A stretch of 64,000 nt of DNA from Amphirosellinia nigrospora (lineage: Eukaryota > Ascomycota > Sordariomycetes > Xylariales > Xylariaceae): contig SCHM01000001.1 in assembly GCA_004123355.1 (NCBI GenBank), positions 10,798,193 to 10,862,192 of the forward strand, written 5' to 3'. Below, one piece after another: positions 35,737-47,836 of this stretch (position 1 is the first letter of the stretch; each line of letters opens with the position of its first letter). The notes under the pieces were generated by a model. That model made no database searches, was not told the DNA's origin, and worked only from the letters and a program-made list of their open reading frames with translations. The translations under genes were made by a program, and so were the position numbers.

Positions 35737-38428
35737 TCAGCCTGGCCCAAACCCGAAAAATCCAGACGCTTGCCAGTTATGAGGCGCCGGGTCCGTATCC
35801 TCCAGGCCAAAGCTGTTTGTTCCCATCCATTCTAGTCCAACATTAGGGACGGGATCTTCGCTCGTCTGGGGACAAGAATGGCTGTTATTACTCGATACCT
35901 AGACGCTGGGTATGACTGGCGGCGGAGAGCTTACCATGTTGTGTTCCGAGTTTATGTCAAAAACACCGGTGAACTGCGGTATTGAGGGGAAAGTCGCAGG
36001 ATCCGAGGGCGGTTTCGGCTGTGTGTCTACTTGAGTGGCCCATGGTGTCCGCGCCTCCTTTAGAACCGCCTCGGCCATGCTCCCAATCTGAACCAGCACG
36101 TGGCGAAGCTGCTTGAACTTCTCGAGACCTTTGTAGTCGAATACTTCTGCAGCTGACACATGGATAGCTCAGCCAATTTTTGGTCATTATCCGCTAGCTT
36201 ACTTGTCGGGTGGTAGATCAAGTTGACGAATAAGAAAGTCATGGCCGAGAAGTAGGCACAAGCGCTGAGCCTAACGCTTGCGTGTCAGTAAAGATTCCAC
36301 GGCTAAGAGGTAGCAGGCGAGCTCTTACCAGACACTACAGCCGCCAAACGATCTGGGTTGAGACAGGTTAGCGAAAGAAAATGGGCGCAGCAATAGCCGG
36401 GTACCATTACTATCTTGTGAGGTAATTGGGAAGAGGTTAAGAGGCTGGGGTTGGCGCTGATGCGATACTCACTGATAAGAGAGAATGTTGAGGATTGCTC
36501 GGCTAGCAGTGACACACTTTTCCCAGATGGCAGGAGTCGACGAAGCATTGCCATCCATGCACGCACTACCTCGAGGGTTGAAGGTGCGTAAGAGGTCACT
36601 GCCGAGACCTCCAAGAGCTTTCAGCCATGGCGAGTTGTGTGCATATAGCCCATGTGTCATGGTTAAGCACATTAGGTACGTTTGATAAAGCACCGTCATA
36701 TGTATAAGCGGTCCCGACAAAAGGTTTACAGTCATATTCTCAAGCTGGAAGGGGCCGGTATCGAGTCCTTCCAACGTTCCAGGAGTTTATCAATCTGTAA
36801 TACCGCTTGCTCGCGAGTCTCATTCGACAGTCTCCTGGATCTGTTACTAAGGAGAGTGTCGTAGATTCTCCCTTCGAGATGTGCGAGTTGGACCTTGGCG
36901 CGGAATAGATGCAATTGCGATGATCCGTCTGCACTATATAGCAGATTACAGTCATCGCCATTCGATACCCCCGGTAGATCGATATCAATATCACTATCTA
37001 GTTGCAGTGAAGGGGTAATAGTGCGGAGGCTAACATCCTGGGTGGTGTTAGTTATGCCAGTGGTATCAATATACCCTATCCTGTGATATTTACCTTATCG
37101 AGCATATAACAAAGCCAGAATATATTAACCCTCTGGCGAGCTTCTTGCGGTGACAGCTCCAAGTTTACACTTTTAGACTGTAACCGTAAACTATGCGCCA
37201 GTCTCATTGCAGCGCTGATCAAAACCGAAGATGCGGTCTGGTCTGGATGCGTTTGGTATATGACTGTAGATAACGAGTTATTAGCCAAAGAGCTTCTCTA
37301 GCCGAAGTGAATAAATTGGATGTTGCCGAGAGGCGGGTTTGAAATGCAGAAATTCTCATCATGAAAAAGGGATGATCCTATTTTGTGCATAGCTGAGTCG
37401 TGTCTAGCTAGGGTACTAGGTATGAGGGCAATACTTACTTACAAGACCGAGTAGCGCTTGCAGTCCGAGTGTGTCCTGGTCTCTAGTCATGAGCTCGTCG
37501 AGCATCATCTGGGCGTTATCAACACAGGCTTTAATCTTAGCCTCGTTGAACCCTGAGTAGGCATCTCCATACCCACAAAGCTGGATTCGATAGGCCAGAG
37601 CGAGAACAACGTTGATGACGCCAGCGTAAATTCTGGGTCTCTCTCCGTATGGTTTGTAGTAGTCATTCAGCAAGCGCATCTATAGAAATCAGAACCGTTA
37701 GTGATAGGACGGCTTGGGAAGTAGACCAGTAGTTGGATAACTTCTGTCGGAGCGGTGAAGCATAGACCTTTCGCTGAGGCGGATTCAAACACAAGGTCGC
37801 TCGCAAACGAAGCGAACACATGGGAAACACTCACGAACGATTGCTGGTCGAACAATGGGATGATGGAGTTGTAGTCTCGGAAATAAAATTCGATTAGAGA
37901 CAGGACCTCTGTCAGCGGTGGTACGGGAGGGCCATCACGATTTCGCGGGCTGGCCCAATCCCCCGTTGAGGGCGTTTGTGGTATTTTGGAGCTTGATGAA
38001 ATGTCAACTATTCTCTCGTCCGATGCATCTTCTTCAAAAGGATGTTCTAGAGTGGCCGTGCTGTCAGCACCTCGCAAGGCGTCCAACTTAGCCTCGATCC
38101 GCGCAAGGCGAGCATCTAGACCGCCGTCCTTCTTGGCCCTGTGTGACAATCATGAGTGACGGGGTTGGCTACGAAACCCTCGATAGGCCCGCTTACTCGG
38201 CTTCATCTGCTTCTACAGGCGGCTTTGTATAGCTAGGGGCGGGTCTCTTCCGTATTGTCGTGGTGTTGCAGGAGACCTTGTATAGCGAGCAATTTGAGCA
38301 CGTGGGCTTCAGAGCATCGCACCGGATTTTCTTCTTGAAGCAAAGATCGCAAGCCTACTTGGAGCATGAGTCGCAAACCCAGAGAAAAGGAGCGGTTAAC
38401 TCACTTTGCGTCGGGAGCTAGTTTCCAT
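35737..38428 (-). CDS. Zn2Cys6 transcription factor with fungal_trans domain
   Basis: Nuclear DNA-binding regulator; targets unknown. Exon 1 (38405-38428) encodes METSSRRK; exon 2 (38197-38354) carries the whole zinc cluster ACDLCFKKKIRCDALKPTC-SNCSLYKVSC (C-x2-C-x6-C-x6-C-x2-C-x6-C); exon 3 (37835-38138) has a short coiled coil (LDARLARIEAKLDALR) and the start of the fungal_trans domain (LIEFYFRDYNSIIPLFDQQSF); exon 4 is 37443-37679. Later exons include 37094-37263 (AMRLAHSLRLQ, RVNIFWLCYMLDK), one starting at 37037 (DVSLRTITPSL...LHLFRAKVQLAHLEGRIYD), and the final one to the stop at 35737 (NSFGLEDTDPAPHNWQ...FGFGPG). About 10 exons in total. A C-run one base short lies at 36751-36754 (G on plus), and the exon 4/5 join is one base off. 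No neighbouring metabolic gene suggests a regulon. Confidence 0.8.
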
Positions 38429-39499
38429 CTCGGCTTACACGAACCCTTTGCAAGTGTCCACTTTGGTGGCAGATAGTACGAAGTCTAGTTCGACTATCAA
38501 CACGATACTAACAAGATACTTAACACGGGCCCTTGAATCCCTTGAATCCAAAAGCGATATATATATCAATCCGAATCTGCAGCAACTGAGTCACTTGCGG
38601 AAGTCAGCGTAGGAATCGTTAGACTGTTGCATGATTACAAATACATCAATTTAGGAGGTGAGAATGGGTGGCCTGTGCACGAAATAGTCTCCAGAGAAAT
38701 GCCCACCTGTCCTCGTCATCGACTCAGCATAACCATGGCTATACTATCCTTGGGCGTAAGCAGCTTCGGCCTTCTCGTCGCCGCCCGTCAAACGCACTAG
38801 TCCCCTGGTGACTTGCAATGCCTGCGACCCCTGCCGCCATTTCGCCTAGCTTGATATGCCATGCCAGTAGGATGCTATACTATATGTTACCAAGCCCCCA
38901 ACAACATCGCGGCTTTGAGAAAGTTGTTTTAGCTGTCCTCCCTGGAAACTCAAATTTTAGATGGCTGAGCTCAGGCGACACATGAATTGCGTAACCCGTA
39001 ATACGTAGGCATGGTATAAGTGAGGACAAGAAACAGCACATACAAGGGATTAAACATTATAAGAGAATGATAATCTAGACCCTTTGAGAAGCTAGTCATG
39101 TCAAGGGGTACCTGAATCTAGTTTCGGGATATGTATCGCCGAGTTGTACTAGTTTTCTACTGTTTATAGTAGGTGATAACTTGAATGAGGCGTATGTTCT
39201 AGTTCCTTATGGAACGTGGTATCATATATTCACTATGAGATCCCTATCTGACCATATGAGAATCTGCAACTGGATTATGAGGCCTAACTGCCTTCCTGAA
39301 GCAGTTGGATTCTCAGCAAGGTCGGTGTTTTGCTAAGCATAGGCCACGACTAATCCCCAATTGTTCTATCCCTGAGTATGCATATATAAATACAGTTGTT
39401 TCCTTTTACATTGGCAAAACACTTACATCCAGCGCCATAGGCTGCAACATGAGCCCTGAAGCTTGCAGCTCTCCACTTCGATTACATTCGTATTCAAAA
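38429..39499. other. Intergenic region
   Basis: Promoter side of the Zn2Cys6 gene and 3' flank of rtf1, both minus. A+T-rich; nothing else recognised. Confidence 0.35.
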
Positions 39500-41896
39500 C
39501 TAATCGATTTCCACGTCAATCTCTAGATCTAGAGACGCAATTATATCATCGTCAACCAAAGGCCGGTGGATCTGAGGGATTCCCTTCTTATCCTTTCCGG
39601 CTTGGTGGTTTTGAACTTGCAGCTTCTGTATATGAGGTGCCTTTCCGGTCGAGCTCGTCTTGGGTGTCCCATTTGATATCCCCTCGGCAGGCGTCGAGGT
39701 TTCACTACCATCAGCTGGGGTGGCCGTGCGCTCAGACTCGTTGGTCCGAGCCTCCACCTTTCGTATTTTGCTCGCTCCATGATCTGCGCTTTGCGGACGG
39801 ATTCCGCGTTGTCCCGACGTCTTTGGATGTTGAGCTGGGCAAGTCGATCCTGCTGTGATGGGGCTGAGGGGCCCGCCGACTTCTTGTTGGGTAACAGGCT
39901 TGTCCTAAAAGCCAGTTTTGGAACCTCCAATTTGTCCAGCTGGCCCTGTAATTCAGCAATCCGAGCCTCATCGCCCCGTTCTTTAGCCTCCTCCAACTTG
40001 TTAACTAGGCGATTGCGTTCAGACGAGTCGTACTTCTTCTTCATAATCTGCATGCGTGTGAGTTTATCACTAACTTCCTTTTCGGACCATGTCCGATTCC
40101 GTAAGGTATTAATATCGTCAATCTTGGCGTCAACTTGGGCCCTTTTCGGGAAGGGCACTCCGTCATCCTGGCAAGCCCTCTGGAGACGCTGGAGTTCGGA
40201 CTGGATGTCGTTAGACAGTGGCGAAAGAAAGGGAGCCGGGGCTACTTACCTCATTGAAGGATGAGTCAGAGCAAGAGATGAAAGGGTATTCTCTCACGGT
40301 TTTGCCAACGGCAATTCTGACATACTGGTCTGTGACAAAGCTTTGCTGGTTCATCTTCTGCATAGCATACGGCCTGCCCTGTGTGAATCCTAAACCGCAG
40401 CGTGAGCTAGAGTGATTGGTGCACAAAATTCCCACACATACCTTTGATCACACCCATCTGATATTCTGTTTCGCCTGTATCGCGATTTGGTCCGACCGCA
40501 ACGCGACAGTAGCAACCAGTGATAGCATCATCAAAGCCTGGATAAAAACAGACTTCAGCAAATCGACTCCGGCTAAGGCGGACTCTTTCAAAGTCACGCA
40601 ACTCGGCAAGAGGGGCGTCTTTCTTCTCCGGCGTCGCAGACTTAGACGTCCCACGACCATAGTTATCAGCCCATTCGACGTCACTGCGGGCATCATCGTC
40701 GTCATGTGTGCTGTCGTGCGTGGACGGCTTGCCCTTGTTGCGCTCACGGTCCTCCTCTCTGCGACGCTGGCGGTCCGACTTCTCGGCTCGAGCGCGGCGA
40801 AGGGACGCAATACCGGCACTAGTCTCTCCAACCTTAGAGCCGCCGATCTTGGTACGTTGACGTGAAGTCTTTCGCTGGCCATCCTCCAGGTCAGCGGTAC
40901 TGGCCTTGCGCTTCTTTGCAGACTGGCTGCTCTCCTGCTTGTTGACCTGCAAGAGCCGACGAAGGAGTGTGTTTTGTCGCTCGCGATCAATCTCTTCTTG
41001 GCGCTTCGCGATTAGTTGTTCTCGCTCTAGCTCGGGCATGGCCAGGATCTCGTCCTTCTCAGCTTCGCTAGCGTAGATGCCCTCGACGGGGTATTTGAGC
41101 TCCCCTTCATCCTCTATCTTGCTATCGGCGGCATGGTGGACAGGCAACGAATCAGATTCTGAGTCAGACTCGTCCATGGGGGCCGACTCGTCAGATGCAG
41201 GCGAGGCTGGAATTGACGACCTGGATTCGTTGGCCATGTTAGTTGCTATTCTTTAGTAGATGCCAAGTAGAGAAGCCTCAATAACAAGGGATACTGTTTG
41301 GGATGGTGGGAGCAACGAAAGACTGTAGGCGTAGGGGTGGTATTGGGAATCGGTAGAGTTAAATGGCTGCCGTAGCGTTGGCTTGCAAGAGGTTTTGAGG
41401 CAAACAAAGGAGCAACTGAGGTATGCAAGTGGTAATGCAGGTAGGTAGGTAGGTAGGTAGGTAGGTGGGTGGGTGGGTAGGTAAGTAGGTAGGTGGGTGT
41501 ATTCAATGGGGTGCGGATGGCGAAGGTAGTGACGACGGCGCCCCCAGTGAACAAGACGGTTTCTTCCAACCGTTGTTTGTTGTCCCAACTACCGTAACCC
41601 GCAACGGCAGCTGAGCACCTGGCAGCCCGGTAACAAGATCCTCGCTGAAGCCGGTTCCATTGTCCAAATAAAATAACACGGTAACATGACATAACTTACG
41701 CCTCACCTTCCTCCTCCTCGTCACTATCATCTTGTCTCCGCCTCCGCGGCTTAGTTGACGGTGTGCCTCTACCTTGCTTCGCTTCCGGCTCCGGGGACTC
41801 GGACGGCGGGCGGCTCGGGCCCTCATTTTCTGCGTCATCATCGGACGCATCGTCGCCGCCAACGAGGGCCAGGAACTCGTCATCGACGTCGGCCAT
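39500..41896 (-). CDS. RTF1: RNA polymerase-associated protein Rtf1 (Paf1 complex)
   Basis: Paf1-complex subunit acting in transcription elongation and histone H2B ubiquitylation. Exons on minus: 41700-41896, 40442-41220, 40250-40389 and 39500-40200, with introns of 479, 52 and 49 nt; total 605 residues once one base is restored. The N-terminus is acidic (MADVDDEFLALVGGDDASDDD). The Plus3 domain begins near LRDFERVRLSRSRFAEVCFYPGFDDAITGCYCRVAVG, continues across intron 2 (MGVIKGFTQGRPYAM) and includes KTVREYPFISCSDSSFNE. The C-terminal part is helical (RAQVDAKIDDINTLRNRTWSEKEVSDKL), ending IASLDLEIDVEID. The A-run (T on plus) at 39776-39779 needs one more base so that MERAKIRKVEARTNESER reads through. 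Intron 1 is unusually long (see its entry). Confidence 0.92.
41221..41699 (-). repeat. 479-nt first intron of rtf1 with GTAG microsatellite
   Basis: Donor gtaagt at 41699. The acceptor ccag at 41222-41221 follows a caactaac branch-like sequence, and the phases of both exons fit (phase 2). It carries a (GTAG/GTGG)n run at about 41441-41499 on the plus strand. Most other introns in this window are 50-150 nt. Confidence 0.7.
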
Positions 41897-42565
41897 GATG
41901 CGACCCTCGTGTCCGTTGCCGACAATTCGCGTAGACAAGGCTGTATACAATATGCGCGTCGGGGGATGATAGGGTGGAGTGGTTTCGATTTATCAGGCGC
42001 AGATTACTCTCGATAGGACAATAAAAATTTAGATGGACAAGATAAATTCAAGATGACGTTAGGACGGCTACAGAACGGAGCGAAGCACGGTGATGGCTTT
42101 GACGACAACGAAGGGGAAAAGTATTGTTGAGGCTGGACAATCGTCCGCCAGCAGCAGCAGTAAGACCAACAACCTTAAGTCGCGGCCTCCTTGTCCTTTC
42201 ACCTTATTCATCCATTGGCTGACGTATATGCATACGCTAGCACTATACAGGTAAATAATGGGGGAGTCGGTTCCCGAGCAATCTAAGTCCGGGATGTAGC
42301 CAATCACGTCGATTGCGCATTTCTTCGCACCCCATATCCACCGTACAAGCACTTTACGAAACTGTCCGTTACCTACTAGTACATAGCTTGTATGCTGCTG
42401 GGATCGAATCGGCTCATTCCGAATCGCATCGTGCGAGCGCCGAGGAAGCATCACCCATATCCACCACTACCGTAGCACCTGTATCTTTGAGCCCTCGTGC
42501 CCTTTATTGCCCTCTTCTCCTCCCATTCCCGTTAACGCTGTAATTGGCCAGTTGGGTACTCAACA
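41897..42565. other. Divergent promoter of rtf1 and coq7
   Basis: Separates the rtf1 start (minus) from the coq7 start (plus). No coding or repeat signal. Confidence 0.4.
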
Positions 42566-43346
42566 ATGCCACCACCAAAGCGCCTACCGCGTGTATGGCG
42601 TCCGAACGCCACCGCCGCCCTTGCGCCGAGCCGGAGATGCATCGCCACCACTTCCGCCCCAAACAACGTCGCTCCGCCGACGTCCTCAACCCCAAGCGAA
42701 AGCCCCTGACGAGAGAACAGCGTGATTTTCTCTCTTCCGCAGTGAGCTCGCGGCCGGCCTATACGGCTTCGTCGTAGCTGATCTGTATGCTGATGTCTGC
42801 GTGCTCCCCCAGCTCCGCGTTAACCAGACAGGGGAACTGGCCGCGACCCTCATCTATACCGCCCAAACACCCCCACTCGTAAACGCCCACCCTCACCTCA
42901 GACCGCTGATGGCCCACATGTATGAACAAGAGGCCGGCCATCTAAAGACCTTCAACTCGTTGATTACGAAGCATCGCGTGCGGCCCACCGCCTTATATCC
43001 CCTGTGGTCTGTCGCGGCCACTGCCCTCGGCTGGTCCACTGCCCTCATGGGCCGCGAGGCCGCCATGGCCTGCACCGAGGCTGTCGAGACCGAGATTGGT
43101 GAGCACTATAACAACCAGATCCGGACCTTGCTCGAGATGTTTGAGCAATGGGAAGCCGAGGGCTACGAGGTAGGCGGCGAGTTCCGGGATCTCATTAGCA
43201 CTCTGAGGCGGATACGGGACGAGGAACTGGAGCACCTAGATCACGCAGTCGAGCACGACGCCAAGGAAGCACGCCCATATTGGCTGCTGACCAGCATAAT
43301 CCGCGCCGGGTGTCGAGGAGCCATCTGGACCAGCGAGAGGGTGTAA
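42566..43346 (+). CDS. COQ7: 5-demethoxyubiquinone hydroxylase, mitochondrial (Coq7/Cat5)
   Basis: Di-iron monooxygenase for the penultimate step of ubiquinone synthesis on the mitochondrial inner membrane. Exons 42566-42741 and 42813-43346, intron 71 nt (gtgagc...cccccag, phase 0), 236 residues. The presequence MPPPKRLPRVWRPNATAALA is Arg-rich and lacks acidic residues. The catalytic domain starts LTREQRDFLSSA-LRVNQTGELAATLIYTAQ. Iron ligands visible: E in GELAA, YEQEAGHLKTF (ExxH), EAVETEIGEHY, and RDEELEHLDHAVEHDA (ExxH). The end GCRGAIWTSERV is typical. The C-run at 42703-42706 must be one base longer to join the presequence frame to the domain frame (the uncorrected frame stops there). 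ATG 42566 has a good context (caacaATGcc). Confidence 0.93.
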
Positions 43347-44133
43347 TATCACCATTACCTTCTTAGTAAGAGAGATGGTTATCATAACACCAGTGTACAT
43401 GTAAGCAGCTGCTGATGAGTGAAGGACGGAAAAGTGGGCCGCGACAGATGCTGCTTTGCCCGCCCAGTTGGGAAGCAATAACAAGTGTGAAATCTATCAA
43501 GGACTCAATAGAGAGTGCTTTGTAAATAATTTGTCAATATGATGTAAAGGAAAAAGCTTCAATGTTGATAATCCATGCACATATTCGGAGCCGAATCGCA
43601 AGTTAAGTCAAGAAGAACAAGTCCCAATTATCATATCTCGTGATGGTTGTTGGTTGGACCTCTGTTGGACAGATCATGTATGTGGAGGGCGCAGGGATAA
43701 TCTCCCTTCCCCGGAGGAGTCACCCGGTGGGCAAGGGGGTGAGTTGTGGACTGACTAGCGTAGCCACTAAAATCTAGCTGTATTGCAATAACCATCATTA
43801 TCACCATCACCACCATCTCTTACTAGGTCCAGTATGCTGTAACTTGACAATATCGGGTTTCGGGATATTGCCTATTTTGTAGATCACGATCTACGTATAG
43901 ACCGAGCCATGAAAAAACCAAGCCTTCCAACAGCTATTAGCTAAGAAAAGTGGCGTCAGCTTCATCCCGACAGCATGGACTCTGTCTGCTCTGCTTACTG
44001 CGGTCACCTACGTTGAAAGATATAAATTATCTGACATGTCAACTACTGTCTCACACCAGCTCGCAAGTGAGGAGCAAAGAGAAACGGAAGAGATCGGAAG
44101 AGAGTGAAGATATTGAAGTGAGGGAACGTCAAG
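43347..44133. other. Intergenic region
   Basis: Between two plus-strand genes. A CAC/ATC-rich trinucleotide stretch lies near 43790-43815. No gene seen. Confidence 0.35.
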
Positions 44134-45204
44134 ATGGCTCTCCCATTCGCCCCGCCCGCTTCACTGGACGCCTCGTTCACCATGTCGCGTCCAAAGGAGG
44201 CAGACATTCACACCTTGGCCAGGGTTTATCTGGAATCGTTCGCGACGGACCCGAGCAACACGTACTGGTGGCCGGAGGACCAGGATGCCATGTACGAGTG
44301 GCTGCACGAGCGCATCCGGAAGAAGATGTCGGATCGAAGCGTGCGCCACTTCCAAATCCTCGACGACCAGAAAGACGTCGTCGCCTTCGCCCGTTGGGAT
44401 ATTCCCGAGGGCTATGAGGCGCACTTCGGCGAGTGGGTCCGCTTCGACGATGCTCTCGATGTCTCGCAAGCCGTGGGCGAGGACGGCACGAGCGAGCCGG
44501 CTACGACTGCGCCTGTCGAGGAGGCGACACCCGCAGCTGCGAAGACCATCTCGATACCTCGGGGTGCGGACCCAGACCTTTGTGGGCCTTTCTTTGAGAC
44601 GCTGGCGAGCTTCTCGAAGAAGTGGGATGCTGAAAAGATGTTAGGTATGACCGCCATCCTTTGCTCACTGTTTCTTTCTTTGTTCTCCGTAGCATGTATT
44701 CAAATAATTGTTCTGCCACAGCCAAAACGCTCCTCTACCTTTCTAATCTTACTGCGACTCATCAGTCATCCTTGTTTTGTTAATAAACTAATGTTGACAG
44801 GCCTCTCCCTCCTATGCACCGCGCCAAAATACCATCGCCGCGGCGCCGGCAAGGCACTATTAGTTCCAATGTTGGCAATCGCAGATGCCGTAGGCTGTTA
44901 GTAATTCCCGAAACTATTTTCTTTCTGTCTTGGTATCTTTTTTCGTAAGGACAAGAAAGTGTCTGGAGAGTTCTAAAACCCTCAAAAATCACACCTCAAA
45001 TAGTGATAACTAACTCCTAGTGCTGCAGTGCGGTCGTACTTGGAGGCCACGTCCGCTGGGCGACATCTCTATGAGAAACTAGGTTTTAAGGTGATGGAAA
45101 TCAAGGAGTTCGATGCTACCGCCGCCACAGGCGGAAGGGTGAAAGGACTGAGCACGATCGCTATCATGATCCGAGAGCCACAGCAGAGTGCTCTATCGTT
45201 GTAG
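44134..45204 (+). CDS. GNAT-family N-acetyltransferase
   Basis: Acetyl-CoA-dependent acetyltransferase; substrate unknown. Exons 44134-44644, 44801-44896 and 45029-45204, all phase 1 junctions, 260 residues, no frame break. N-terminal half: MSRPKEADIHTLARVYLESFATDP (beta-1/alpha-1), FQILDDQKDVVAFARWDIPEG (beta-2/3). The acetyl-CoA loop is in exon 2: LLCTAPKYHRRGAGKALLVP (the R/Q-x-x-G-x-G motif as RRGAGK). Exon 3 ends the fold with YLEATSAGRHLYEKLGFKVM. An Ala/Thr/Glu-rich insert (SEPATTAPVEEATPAA) interrupts the domain. Intron 2 (44897-45028) belongs to the repeated intron family also found in the MFS and kinase-like genes. Such GNATs often act on small molecules, but nothing nearby points to one. 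Confidence 0.85.
44897..45028 (+). repeat. Introner-like intron copy 5 (132 nt, in GNAT gene)
   Basis: Starts gttagtaattcccgaaact and ends tagtgataactaactcct then agtgctgcag. It shares with the MFS introns the ctggagagttctaaaaccctc block and the ataactaactc/ataactgactc block before the acceptor. Confidence 0.6.
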
Positions 45205-46704
45205 GCACGCGACGGTTCAGATAGCAGTGTGGCGTGATAATGTGGCTGTGTGGCTGAGGGCCCACGTACCCCACCCAAGTAAATAGGCTATATGGGCTTC
45301 GCCCACTTGCAGATTTAGCTAGTTCTCCATCCAATCCACATCACATTTTCTGCCCTCTCAAGCCAAGAATCCAACACACACAGGTTCAGCAGCTAGATGC
45401 TGACCCTTGTCTAGAGCTTGTTAGCCATAATGATAACGAGCACACGGGCTCGTCCTGAAGAAATCTTGTTCCGCATCGCATCTGCTGACAGCAAGCCTTA
45501 CATGTCCCTTCATGCTGCACTCATGATCTAGTCGGATGCCCCAACGCGTTCTATATAGCTCGCTCGATCCAACTTTTCGTTGGCCGTTTGATAATGAAGG
45601 CATTCGCAACGGCTCGGCAGACGCCATGCTCGCGTGGCCCACCGGGTTGTCCTCACCCCTGATATAATCCGGTGGGATCGTCAGGATGCCATGTGTCGCA
45701 GTTCTTTTGGTCAGCACCGGTTTTCCTGTTGCGGGCGAGTTTCTAGAATCGGTCGCCCTCTCCGAAACGCGGCCTGGCGAGTGGATAATCAGGTGGCAGA
45801 AACCCGTAGCCACGAGATCGGATGTTCCTTGTCAAAAGCTACCCCAATGCGACGATCCGTCTCCAACTCGTCGGATCGTGGTATTGGACGGACTCACTGC
45901 CGTCATGCAGGTGCTTTAGTGTAGTAGTGTGCTGGAATTCTACTAACGAATTGCAAGGATGCTATCCTTGACGATGTTACCCCAGTTATTGGATTCTAGA
46001 CCAGGGAGAGTCCTGCCAACAATTAGACCTCGCATGAGACTACCGAGTCTGGGAAGTGTATGGCCGCCCAAAGCAATATCGTCACCCCCACATCGTAGCC
46101 GAGTCGCCAGGCACGGGCGGAGTACCTTATATTGAAATCTCTCGGCAGAATGCAGTAGAGATTGATACCATTTAATCCCCGACAGCGTCGCATTAAGGCT
46201 GGCCACGATGGCAGGTCTACTACGTCAGTGTATCTTCGACTGAGCACATTGTTATTCCCGTCTCAGTGGCTGACAATGTAAGCAAGACAGGCTGTCAAAT
46301 GGCATCCCTTTGGGCCGGCCGCCTCCCTTGCCAACATGACCTGCGCGCGCAAGTCCCATCTCCATGTGCCGATGTCGAAGCTTAAACAAACAAGCTTTTC
46401 GGCCTGGCGTGGGATTTCCTTAAACGCGAAGCGAGGCGTGACAACCTAACTCGTGGTTGCCGCGTTATGCAGTGTGCGGCGTCATTGTTGGTTGTTGGTT
46501 ATACTTAGTTATACTTCAGACCGGGCTATAAATAAGAGACAAGGTCGATCAATAAAGGGATAAACATAAAGGCTACAGAATGCGCCTCACCAACCCGCTG
46601 TCTCATATTAGCAATATTATTGTTCGCGACGCCGCTGGATCGAGCTCCTATTAATATCTGTCCTTGGCCAATTGTAAATTCGTCAAACCACATCTTCTCT
46701 CACG
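45205..46704. other. Intergenic region
   Basis: No gene supported. Open frames on both strands around 45421-46247 have no recognisable protein sequence and overlap each other antisense. The last 200 nt should hold the promoter of the secreted esterase. Confidence 0.35.
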
Positions 46705-47836
46705 ATGCTTTTCAGCGCGACGCGCTTCTGTCGCATATGGATATGCGTTGCGGCACTAACGCAGAGTACGCGCCCCTCGCTGATCACTCCTAGCGAAAGA
46801 AATTTCACTAACATCAGTTGGTGTAGGCATCTCCCTTGCCAGCCCCATCAGGCAGACCGATGATCATGAAAGTGTTCGTCGAGCTGCGCCCGGATTTGGT
46901 GGCGGTATATGGCTCCGTATCATGCCGCTTGGAGCCTCCATCACCTATGGCTATACTTCTAGCGACGGTAATGGCTACCGTAAGGTTCTTCGCGACCAGA
47001 TTGTCAACTACGGAAATCTTGTCAACATGGTAGGAAGCCGCCGGAACGGCACCATGGAGGACAATGATGTTGAGGGCTGGCCGGGCGACATCATAGACCA
47101 AGTGCATGCCAAAGCCAACGTGGCTGTGCCCAAGGTTAGTATTCCCGAGCATCATTCACTTCCTTTTTAGCCGGTCTTATAGAGCCGGTTTTGCATTTAT
47201 TGTCTTGATATTAAGCCCGCTCCGTTCATGATATTGTTTACTAACTAGTTGGTTGTAGTATAAACCGAACCTCGTTTTGATCAATGCCGGCACGAATGAT
47301 TGCACCGGCAACGTCGATCTCTCGAACGCCGGGAAGCGCTGTGAGTAATCCCCATATGAGTTCTTCCCCTATGTTGTATTCGGCCAGGACTAGGACTCCA
47401 GTTTTCTGTTCCCGACTGAAAATGACCGATGGCCCGTTCGGAAAATATGTACTAACGGAAATTTATAGTGTCGAGCATGATTGACGATGTCTTTAAAGGT
47501 TCATCTCGCGCCACTGTCATCTTGTCGACCCTCCTGGTGAGGTCAGACCCGTCTAAGCAGAAATGCGTCGAAAATCTCAACAGCCAATTCAGAACAGTCG
47601 CCGCTGCTCAGAGGGCAAAAGGCCGCAGGCTTGTGCTTGTTGACATGCAGCCCCCTGCTGGACCAACGACTGCCCAGCTGGTTGATGGCACGCACCCGAC
47701 CGATGCAGGATATGCCAAGATGGCGAGCATATGGTTTAATGGAATCAAGGCGGCCAGTGACGCTGGGTTTCTCCAGGCTAAAGAAGCCATCCCCGGGAAT
47801 CCCGATGGCGTTCCTGACCGAGGTGTTTACAACTAA
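46705..47836 (+). CDS. Secreted SGNH/GDSL-type esterase (CE3-like)
   Basis: Extracellular lipase/acylhydrolase-like enzyme; the closest styles are fungal carbohydrate-esterase family 3 proteins (acetyl xylan deacetylation), but substrate is inference. Exons 46705-46765, 46818-47134, 47259-47340, 47469-47836; introns 52, 124 and 128 nt; 275 residues, no frame break. The first about 20 residues (MLFSATRFCRIWICVAALTQ) plus the next Leu/Ser stretch form a signal peptide. Block I is IMPLGASITYG, with the nucleophile Ser in GASI. Block II lies near the GSRRNG region. Block III is NAGTNDC. Block V is DGTHPTDAGY, with the catalytic Asp and His. The C-terminal segment is short and Pro/Gly-rich. Confidence 0.87.

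Noticed and set aside
45421-46247. Genes between the GNAT and the esterase
   Set aside because: Overlapping antisense frames of similar length with no recognisable sequence and no splice-supported extension.
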